Source: Anaerolineae bacterium (GTDB taxonomy: Bacteria > Chloroflexota > Anaerolineae > Anaerolineales > Villigracilaceae). Taken from it: DNA of 35,502 nucleotides. Position numbers and translations under genes: made by a program. The stretch is taken from assembly GCA_017303655.1 (NCBI GenBank), contig JAFLCE010000041.1, positions 1 to 35,502 of the forward strand, written 5' to 3'. The notes below the pieces were generated by a model. It saw only the letters and a list, made by a program, of their open reading frames with translations. It did not search any database and was not told where the DNA came from. The stretch's first letter is position 1; every line of letters begins with the position of its first letter. This document shows positions 29,761-35,502 of the stretch, one piece after another.

Positions 29761-31440
29761 ATGTACGATAAAAAAATTCTCGATGAATTAAGTAAATCGC
29801 TTTCCAAGTGGGAAGAAACATCTCTCAAGAAAGCCTTGAGTCAATTACCCGAACGCGCCGACGAATTTATCACGACATCCTCCGACCCGATCAACCGACT
29901 TTATACGCCACTCGATATCGAGGATATGGACTACAACGCCTCACTCGGTCTTCCGGGTGAGTATCCCTACACAAGAGGAGTCCACCCGACTTTGCATCGC
30001 TCCAAGTTGTGGACGATGCGCATGTTCGCTGGCTTTGGCACCGCAGAAGAGACGAACCAGCGCTTCAAATACTTACTCGAGCAGGGTCAGACCGGTTTGA
30101 GCATTGCCTTCGACCTAGCCACTCTGATGGGCTACGACACCGACCAACCCGAAGCGCTGGGCGAATTCGGGAAATGCGGTGTGGCAGTCTCTTCGTTGAA
30201 AGATATGGAAATTTTGCTGGACGGTATTCCGCTCGATAAAGTTTCCTCCAGCATGACCATCAACTCGCCTGCTGCGATCATTTGGGCGATGTATCTCGTT
30301 GCTGCTGAAAAGCAAGGCGTACGACTCGATCAATTGCGAGGCACACTTCAGAACGACATTCTCAAAGAGTTCATCGCACAGAAGGAATTCATCTTCCCGC
30401 CGGAACCGTCCATGCGCCTCGTTGTGGATACGATGGAATACGGCTCGAAATACGTGCCGCAGTGGAATACCATTTCCATTTCGGGCTATCACATCCGTGA
30501 AGCTGGTTCGACCGCCGCACAGGAACTGGCATTCACGTTGGCAGACGGCATGGAATACGTCCGCTGGGGCATTGCGCGTGGCATGGACGTGGACGAGTTC
30601 GCACCGCGTTTATCTTTCTTCTTCAATGCACATAACGACTTCTTCGAAGAAATTGCAAAATATCGTGCTGCTCGCCGCATTTGGGCGCGTGAGATGCGTG
30701 AGACCTTCAAAGCGAAGAATCCGCGCTCGTGGCTAATGCGCTTCCACACGCAGACGGCGGGAGTCTCGCTCACAGCGCAGCAACCGGAGAACAATATTGT
30801 CCGTGTGGCGCTGCAAGCTCTCGCCGCTGTCCTCGGCGGAACGCAAAGTCTGCATACGAATTCAATGGATGAAGCCCTCGCGCTCCCCTCTGAACATGCG
30901 GTCAAAGTTGCTTTGCGGACTCAGCAAGTCATCGCCGAAGAATCTGGCGTGACGAATACGGTGGATCCGCTTGGGGGTAGTTTCTTCGTCGAAGCGCAAA
31001 CAGACCGAATGGAGAAAGAGGCGTACGCCTACTTCCGCCATATCGAAGATTTGGGCGGCGTCATCCCTGCGCTCGAAAAAGGCTTCATGCAAAGTGAAAT
31101 ATCCGACGCGGCGTATCGTTATCAACGCGAGATCGACAGTGGGCGCAGAAAAATTGTCGGTGTAAATGCTTATATGGAGGAGAAACCTGCTGTTATTCCC
31201 ATCCTGCGCATGGACCCGAATGGATACACCCGCCAGATGTCGCGCTTGAACGAAGTTAAGAAGACACGCGATAGCGGGCAAGTTGGGCAGACGCTTGATA
31301 AACTGCGCATCGCCTGCGAAGGCACAGAGAATACGATGCCTTATATCGTGGATTGTGTGCGCGCGTATTGCACGTTGGGGGAGATCATTGGTGTGATGAC
31401 GAAGGTCTTCGGGAAGTATGAAGAACCGACAATGATTTAG
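29761..31440 (+). CDS. Acyl-CoA mutase large subunit (methylmalonyl-CoA mutase family)
   Basis: The substrate-binding barrel of a B12-dependent acyl-CoA mutase, 559 aa, of the split type: no C-terminal cobalamin-binding domain is fused, so a separate small subunit must exist elsewhere. The family blocks are all there: [23 protein letters not shown] begins at 71, [12 protein letters not shown] at 117, TLQNDILKE at 195, PSMR with R219, SGYHIREAG with the cofactor-side His244, and [18 protein letters not shown] near 335. Methylmalonyl-CoA to succinyl-CoA is the default reaction, but isobutyryl-, 2-hydroxyisobutyryl- and ethylmalonyl-CoA mutases share this build. The segment [11 protein letters not shown] differs from the usual methylmalonyl wording RG(P/V/I)(Y/H)..MYRGR. 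AAAGGAG precedes the ATG. No meaB is near. Substrate therefore is open. Confidence 0.9.
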   Translation: MYDKKILDELSKSLSKWEETSLKKALSQLPERADEFITTSSDPINRLYTPLDIEDMDYNASLGLPGEYPYTRGVHPTLHRSKLWTMRMFAGFGTAEETNQRFKYLLEQGQTGLSIAFDLATLMGYDTDQPEALGEFGKCGVAVSSLKDMEILLDGIPLDKVSSSMTINSPAAIIWAMYLVAAEKQGVRLDQLRGTLQNDILKEFIAQKEFIFPPEPSMRLVVDTMEYGSKYVPQWNTISISGYHIREAGSTAAQELAFTLADGMEYVRWGIARGMDVDEFAPRLSFFFNAHNDFFEEIAKYRAARRIWAREMRETFKAKNPRSWLMRFHTQTAGVSLTAQQPENNIVRVALQALAAVLGGTQSLHTNSMDEALALPSEHAVKVALRTQQVIAEESGVTNTVDPLGGSFFVEAQTDRMEKEAYAYFRHIEDLGGVIPALEKGFMQSEISDAAYRYQREIDSGRRKIVGVNAYMEEKPAVIPILRMDPNGYTRQMSRLNEVKKTRDSGQVGQTLDKLRIACEGTENTMPYIVDCVRAYCTLGEIIGVMTKVFGKYEEPTMI

Positions 31441-31443
31441 AGC

Positions 31444-31475
31444 GTAAGGGCGGGGTAACCCCGCCCTTACTTTTT
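31444..31475 (+). terminator. Terminator between the mutase and symporter genes
   Basis: GTAAGGGCGGGG (31444-31455) pairs perfectly with 31459-31470 over a 3-nt centre TAA, and TTTTTATT follows on the plus strand. It lies between two convergent genes and resembles in plan (12-13 bp arms, 3-nt centre) the palindromes at 26753 and 27841. Confidence 0.85.
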
Positions 31476-32882
31476 ATTCTTACGAACAGCCAGCAACTTC
31501 TGAATGCGTTGATATTTCTCGCGTGAGAGCGGATACGACCATGCAAGGATAATCGTCCCCACTAGGATGCCCGCGCCAATGAACGAGTCCATGGCGCGGA
31601 TCATGAACAGGGCAGATTCAGGTTGTTGAAATTGGGTCACGCCTTCGGGGGGAGCCTGATAGCCAGACCAGCCCAAAATTTGCAAGGTCACGAAAATCAC
31701 CCCTGCCCCGGTCAACTTGCGGATAAGCGTGCGGATGCCATAATAAATTCCCTCCTGCCGCCGACCTGTGCGCAGTTCGTCCCAATCGATCACATCGGGC
31801 AGAATCGAGTCGGGCAGAATATACGCCGCTGAAACGCCAATACCTGCCAGCGCCGCAATGAGCAAGAGATAATTCGTATCACCGGGTTGAATGGTAAAGA
31901 TCAACAACTGCACGATGATCCAGGATGCCATGCCCGCAATGTAAGCCTGTATCTTGTTAAATCGTTTCGAGATCCATAACCAGAACGGCACAAACAGGAT
32001 ACAGACGAACATCATCACGCCAAAGAACGCCGACTCAAGTGCCAGGTCCACGCCAAAGATGGTGATCTTCGCTAATAGATTCCCCTGTGCGATCCAATAC
32101 AAAAGAAAAAATGGGAAGGTGATGGCAACCATGTCCACTGCGGACCAATTGAACATATAAATGCCGACCGCATAACGGAACGGAATGTTTTGCCATGCCA
32201 GCTTTAACGTTTCACGGAACGAAAGCGTTTCCTGTTCCACCGCCGTGGATGCATAGCGTTCGCGCACGAACAAGCCGACCAGAAACAATGGCACTGCGCC
32301 AATCGCGCCGAAGACCGCACCCGCTGCCATGAAACCTTGTTGCTGTGAGCCGCCGCCCAACATTACAGAGTCTACGATCATGGGTGCGGCAATCACCACG
32401 ATCATGGCGCCAAGCAATTGAAAGACAGTGCGAAAACTTGAAAGCGACGTACGTTCATCATAGTTCTGCGTCAGTTCAGGCGTCAGCGAAAGATAGGGAA
32501 CTGCCACCAGCGTTGTCAATGTATCTGAGATCATGAATGCAAGGGTTACGTAAATGAGCAAGCCGATCTGGCTTTCCCAATTTGGCGCAGACCACAGCAT
32601 GATAAAACTTAACCCGAACGGAACAGCAAACCACAAAAGGAAAGGTCGGCGCCTGCCAAGTTTCGATTTCACACGGTCGCTCAGCATGCCTATCAACGGG
32701 TCATTGATGGCGTCCCACACGATGCCCGCCAACGCGCCCAGCGAAGCCAGTCGCGGTTCGATGCCGACCACATCCGTTAGATAAATGGCGTAAAAAATGG
32801 AACGCATCATACCGATGCTGGCAATGCCCCAATCGCCGGAACCATATAAAGTCTTTAACCAAAATGGAAGTTTTGCATTCAT
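31467..32882 (-). CDS. GPH-family sugar/cation symporter (MFS type)
   Basis: A 471-residue membrane transporter of the glycoside-pentoside-hexuronide:cation symporter group (MelB/XylP relatives) with about twelve membrane helices. The signature DPLIGMLSDRVKSKLGRRRPFLLW, with an acidic residue in helix 2-3 and basic loop, is clear; a second one, PDVIDWDELRTGRRQEGIYYG, follows in the later half. It probably brings in a glycoside with H+ or Na+. The ATG at 32882 is preferred to an upstream frame extension to 33068, which would overlap the divergent exonuclease gene. The two starts are 40 bp apart, so promoters overlap. The GH1 enzyme at 9950-11275 could use such a substrate, but the genes are far apart. 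Substrate is unknown. Confidence 0.88.
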   Translation of the reverse strand: MNAKLPFWLKTLYGSGDWGIASIGMMRSIFYAIYLTDVVGIEPRLASLGALAGIVWDAINDPLIGMLSDRVKSKLGRRRPFLLWFAVPFGLSFIMLWSAPNWESQIGLLIYVTLAFMISDTLTTLVAVPYLSLTPELTQNYDERTSLSSFRTVFQLLGAMIVVIAAPMIVDSVMLGGGSQQQGFMAAGAVFGAIGAVPLFLVGLFVRERYASTAVEQETLSFRETLKLAWQNIPFRYAVGIYMFNWSAVDMVAITFPFFLLYWIAQGNLLAKITIFGVDLALESAFFGVMMFVCILFVPFWLWISKRFNKIQAYIAGMASWIIVQLLIFTIQPGDTNYLLLIAALAGIGVSAAYILPDSILPDVIDWDELRTGRRQEGIYYGIRTLIRKLTGAGVIFVTLQILGWSGYQAPPEGVTQFQQPESALFMIRAMDSFIGAGILVGTIILAWSYPLSREKYQRIQKLLAVRKNKK

Positions 32883-32910
32883 TAAAATATTCGCGCAAGT
32901 GTAACATGGA

Positions 32911-32916
32911 TATAAT
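32911..32916 (+). promoter_or_regulatory. -10 box 6 nt before the exonuclease start
   Basis: A perfect TATAAT ends 6 nt before the ATG at 32923. The usual spacing puts the start of transcription on the A of ATG, and there is no Shine-Dalgarno sequence, so the mRNA is probably leaderless. The divergent symporter gene starts 40 bp away. Confidence 0.5.
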
Positions 32917-32922
32917 ACTGCC

Positions 32923-34143
32923 ATGCCATCGTTAGCGGATAAACTCAAATCACTCGGCGTGAAGACGGCGAACACGCTTCCTTCCCCGCCCCAGCCTGAG
33001 AAACGTTCCATCGACTCGGTCGTCGCTGGGAGCTTTCTCTCCACACCGCGCGGCGAGGCGTTTGTCACCGAGCAGGTTTTCGAACAAGATTACTTCCACG
33101 GCGGCATCTCTCCCTACTCTGCTTTCCCACTCTCAATCATCTCGCAATGGACAAAAGACCCGCGCATCGCGGAATTGCCCATTCATAAATTCGCTTTCCT
33201 CGATACCGAAACCTCCGGCGTCTCTGGCGGGACTGGCACTTATGCCTTTCTCGTCGGTGCGGCTCGTTTCGTGGACGGGAAGTTCACCCTGCAGCAATTC
33301 TTCTTGCGTGACCCAGCCGAAGAACCTGCCATGCTCGAAGCGCTGATCAACTTCCTTGCGCCATGCGAGGGCTTGGTCACGTTTAATGGCAAATCGTTTG
33401 ATGCGCCCTTGCTCGTTACCCGTTACTCATTACACAGAATCCCAGTTCCATTCAAGAGTTATGCTCACATTGACCTTTTGCCATTAGCAAGAAGATTATG
33501 GCGCGACCGTTTGCCTTCGCGCGCGTTGAAATATCTCGAAGAACATGTGATGGGCTTTACCCGCTCCTCCGAAGAAGTGCCAGGCTATGAGATTCCCTGG
33601 CTGTATTTTGATTATTTGCGCAGCGGCGATGCCCGTCCGTTGGGCGGCGTGTTCTATCACAACGCCATGGATATAGTGGCGATGGCGGCGTTGCTTGGGC
33701 ACGTCAGTGAGATCCTTGCCGACCCATACAACGGGCGAGTGGAACATGGATTGGATTTCATTGCCATGGGCAAACTATTCGAAGACCTCGGTCACTGGGA
33801 CGAAGCGGCTCGTCTGTTCGAGCGTGGACTCGAGCTTGGGCTTGGCGAATCAGATTTCGGCGTGGCAGTGAAGCGGATCTCCATCCTGCAAAAGAAGCGT
33901 GGAGATATGGATCGCGCTGTCGAGTTATGGAAGGCTGCGGCGAAGCAAGGTCATATTTATGCTCATATTGAGCTCGCCAAACATTATGAACATAAAATGC
34001 GTGATGTGAAGACTTCACTTAAGTGGGCGAAGTCTGCGCGGGCTGAAGCCGAAAAAGCAAACCTGCCGGGCTATGTGCGCACCCATTGGCTGCATGAAAT
34101 TGATCACCGCTTGGAACGCCTTACGCGTAAAGCGGGTTTATAA
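32923..34143 (+). CDS. YprB-like RNase H-fold exonuclease domain with TPRs
   Basis: A 406-residue protein. An RNase H-like 3'-5' exonuclease domain of the YprB type (about 86-260) has the metal-binding acidic residues FLDTET (D94, E96), D160 in NGKSFDAP, and the late HNAMD (H246, D250). A helical TPR-like region (about 268-385; AARLFERGLELG, MDRAVELWKAAAKQGH, SLKWAKSARAEAEKANL) completes it. The Bacillus YprB protein is known only as a putative exonuclease, often found with a helicase; here none is near. The two-part build fits a DNA or RNA exonuclease with a binding partner. A 21-bp heptad repeat lies within the exonuclease part (residues about 163-171). The start is the first ATG, with TATAAT 6 nt upstream. 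Confidence 0.85.
   Translation: MPSLADKLKSLGVKTANTLPSPPQPEKRSIDSVVAGSFLSTPRGEAFVTEQVFEQDYFHGGISPYSAFPLSIISQWTKDPRIAELPIHKFAFLDTETSGVSGGTGTYAFLVGAARFVDGKFTLQQFFLRDPAEEPAMLEALINFLAPCEGLVTFNGKSFDAPLLVTRYSLHRIPVPFKSYAHIDLLPLARRLWRDRLPSRALKYLEEHVMGFTRSSEEVPGYEIPWLYFDYLRSGDARPLGGVFYHNAMDIVAMAALLGHVSEILADPYNGRVEHGLDFIAMGKLFEDLGHWDEAARLFERGLELGLGESDFGVAVKRISILQKKRGDMDRAVELWKAAAKQGHIYAHIELAKHYEHKMRDVKTSLKWAKSARAEAEKANLPGYVRTHWLHEIDHRLERLTRKAGL
33413..33433 (+). repeat. Heptad repeat inside the exonuclease gene
   Basis: Three heptamers in a row (TCGTTAC, CCGTTAC, TCATTAC) within the reading frame, where they encode part of LLVTRYSLH. 21 bp is a multiple of three, so the frame is kept. Two of the units resemble those at 24802-24829. 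Confidence 0.75.
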
Positions 34144-34171
34144 TTGGGCAACCAACGATTGGAGATGCATT

Positions 34172-34585
34172 ATGGACATAAATGTTTCGCAAGAAAATGG
34201 GAAAGTTTCGGTTACTGTTATTAAAGTAGCGGGGCAACTGGACGGGCAATCGTATAAAGAGTTGATCGCTTCTGCTCAACAGGCGGTTGGCAGTGGGTCC
34301 AAGAATCTCTTGTTGGATCTCAGTGAACTCACTTTCGTTTCCAGCGCAGGCTTGGTTTCATTGCATGTGGTGGCGTTGATCATGCGCGGTGAGGCGTTGC
34401 CAGACCTCGAACATGGTTGGGCTGCCCTGAAATCGGTCAGCTCTTCGCGTGAGAGCGGTATTCAAAAGCATGTCAAACTGCTCAACCCGCGTCCTCAGAT
34501 TGTCAGCACCTTGGAGATGGTCGGCTTCTCGGCATTCTTCGAGATCTTCACCGATAAGCAAAAAGCACTCGAATCATTTTCATAA
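34172..34585 (+). CDS. STAS-domain protein (anti-sigma factor antagonist-like)
   Basis: A 137-residue single STAS domain, the fold of SpoIIAA/RsbV, which bind anti-sigma factors. The central NLLLDLSELTFVSSAGLVSLHVV (45-67) has the conserved Ser pair S57-S58 at the phosphorylation site before Ala-Gly-Leu. A loop of about 30 residues rich in charged and polar residues (73-103, LPDLEHGWAALKSVSSSRESGIQ) is longer than in classical RsbV. The ATG at 34172 has GGAG 7 nt ahead; a longer frame that overlaps the exonuclease gene is rejected. It follows the exonuclease gene after 28 bp and is closed by a terminator. No anti-sigma kinase, phosphatase or sigma factor is adjacent. Confidence 0.85.
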   Translation: MDINVSQENGKVSVTVIKVAGQLDGQSYKELIASAQQAVGSGSKNLLLDLSELTFVSSAGLVSLHVVALIMRGEALPDLEHGWAALKSVSSSRESGIQKHVKLLNPRPQIVSTLEMVGFSAFFEIFTDKQKALESFS

Positions 34586-34593
34586 TTCACTCT

Positions 34594-34633
34594 GCAACAG
34601 CGATGTGGGTCTTGCCTGCATCGCTGTTGCTTT
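34594..34633 (+). terminator. Terminator after the STAS gene
   Basis: GCAACAGCGATG (34594-34605) is a perfect 12-bp complement of 34619-34630 with a 13-nt loop, followed by TTTATAT. It starts 8 bp after the STAS stop codon. Confidence 0.85.
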
Positions 34634-34649
34634 ATATAGGTAACTTTAT

Positions 34650-35502
34650 ATGAAACGCAACCTGGGAAATATTCTCTTTATTATTTTGGCAGTCACTACC
34701 GTCCTCGTTTGGACAATCTTCCCGCCTGAAAGTGAAGGCGTGGAAAACTATCTTCGTTATCGAGTCGGAATGACCATTGGCTCTTTGGTCATTACACTGA
34801 TGTCTTTTTCCTTGTTCATCTCCACGCGCCCGCGTTGGGCAGAGCCGTATTTCGGCGGCTTGGACAAGATGTACATCACCCATCGTTATACATCCACTGC
34901 GGCATTCTTGTTGATGTTCGTGCATATTTTGATCGTGCCGCTACATTTGGTGGATCTGGCAATTGGGAATTATCTGGCGATCGTTTCTTTCCTAGGCTTC
35001 ATAGCCATCGTCCTGCCGACGCTTGCGCCTCGCATTCCCTACCTCAGTAAACTGACCAGTGGCACCTATGAAGGCTGGAAACGCCTGCATAGCTTCATTG
35101 GCATTTTCTTTATCCTCGGCTACCTACATTCGATCACGGTCAATGCGCCGACCACCAAGATCGCCATCAATTGGAATCAGATCTTTGTTTTCCTTGGCAT
35201 TGGTTCTTATATTTACACCGAAATCCTCGGGCGTTTTCTGGGCAAGCATGTCCCATACAAGGTTGAAGCGGTTAACCATCCCAATACCTCCACTACTGAA
35301 GTGGTGATGCGTGCCAAGGGCAAACCGATCAAGCATGCTCATGCGGGACAATTCCTATTCGTGCGCTTCAAAGGTGATAAGGGATTGGATGAAACGCATC
35401 CCTTTACCATCTCCAGTGCGCCTCATGAGGATGTGCTGCGCGTCACGATCAAAGCCTGCGGCGATTTCACCCGGCATCTTTTTCAAAACCTCAAGCCCGG
35501 CA
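34650..35502 (+). CDS. Ferric-reductase-like transmembrane flavoprotein, 3' end missing
   Basis: The frame opens at the ATG at 34650 and runs off the window (284 residues seen). The N-terminal half has about six hydrophobic helices of the ferric reductase/NOX-like type, with histidines on them at H78, H92, H147 and H160 that could hold two hemes. From about residue 200 an FAD-binding ferredoxin-reductase domain begins, with the FAD motif HPFTISSAP (250-258) and GDFTRHL. The NAD(P) domain should follow beyond the window. Such proteins carry electrons from NAD(P)H through FAD and heme across the membrane to iron, copper or oxygen. A weak AGG stands 9 nt before the ATG. It follows the STAS terminator by 16-19 bp. 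Family secure, acceptor unknown. Confidence 0.87.
   Translation, partial: MKRNLGNILFIILAVTTVLVWTIFPPESEGVENYLRYRVGMTIGSLVITLMSFSLFISTRPRWAEPYFGGLDKMYITHRYTSTAAFLLMFVHILIVPLHLVDLAIGNYLAIVSFLGFIAIVLPTLAPRIPYLSKLTSGTYEGWKRLHSFIGIFFILGYLHSITVNAPTTKIAINWNQIFVFLGIGSYIYTEILGRFLGKHVPYKVEAVNHPNTSTTEVVMRAKGKPIKHAHAGQFLFVRFKGDKGLDETHPFTISSAPHEDVLRVTIKACGDFTRHLFQNLKPG

Noticed and set aside
32883-33068. Extension of the symporter frame by 62 residues
   Set aside because: It runs antisense into the exonuclease gene, and the first membrane helix of the family starts just after the ATG at 32882.
34073-34171. Extension of the STAS frame into the exonuclease gene
   Set aside because: The ATG at 34172 has GGAG 7 nt ahead and gives a normal STAS N-terminus.
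1-35502. tRNA or rRNA genes, integrase, transposase or attachment sites
   Set aside because: I looked for the usual tRNA T-arm wording, long conserved rRNA runs and transposase motifs and saw none.

Overview
The window reads as an ordinary, gene-dense piece of bacterial chromosome with 32 protein-coding genes on both strands, no gap above about 180 bp, and no rRNA, tRNA, CRISPR array or transposase that I could recognise. The gene mix suggests a Chloroflexota, probably Anaerolineae-like, organism. The pointers are lipoproteins with long Thr/Pro linkers behind the lipobox, a DUF3090 plus SCO1664-type kinase-like pair, an ACT-domain malic enzyme, a YacL-type PIN-TRAM protein, a split methylmalonyl-CoA mutase large subunit, and many palindromic intergenic elements. 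This assignment is an inference from gene content, not from a marker gene.

Layout. 1-3187 (+): 3' end of a penicillin-binding transpeptidase, rsgA and holB. 3197-6332 (-): malic enzyme, a HAD hydrolase and moaA. 6504-11275 (+): PIN-TRAM protein, cysS, rlmB and a GH1 beta-glycosidase, most followed by strong hairpin terminators. 11372-16594 (-): a TPR-GGDEF protein, an AlkD-like DNA alkylation repair protein, an AT-richer HNH-like gene that looks acquired, a DAO-family oxidoreductase and a deazaflavin nitroreductase-like protein. 16599-23642 (-): two tandem lipoprotein phosphodiesterases, urocanate hydratase, two lipoproteins of unknown function, an Fe-S type Rrf2 regulator with a visible promoter and operator, and a toast_rack/LiaF-like lipoprotein. 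23715-26223 (-): a zinc-ribbon/HEAT protein, a DUF2277 protein and radA. 26399-26746 (+): DUF1304. 26786-29623 (-): homoserine dehydrogenase, then the SCO1664-family / TPR / DUF3090 module. 29761-31440 (+): mutase large subunit. 31467-32882 (-): GPH-type sugar symporter. 32923-35502 (+): YprB-like exonuclease with TPRs, a STAS protein and a ferric-reductase-like flavoprotein cut by the window end.

The genes mostly serve core functions: wall synthesis, ribosome assembly and 23S methylation, replication and repair (holB, radA, AlkD-like), tRNA charging, molybdopterin synthesis, threonine/methionine precursor supply, propionate-type carbon flow, histidine breakdown and glycoside use. The less explained parts are the SCO1664/TPR/DUF3090 module, the HNH-like island gene, the lipoprotein clusters, and the non-coding layer. 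That layer includes degenerate 7-bp tandem repeats at gene ends and inside one gene, an identical 29-bp palindrome on both sides of homoserine dehydrogenase, a 23-bp operator in front of the Rrf2 gene, hairpins that overlap a start codon or a ribosome binding site, and several genes whose -10 box sits so close to ATG that leaderless mRNAs are likely.
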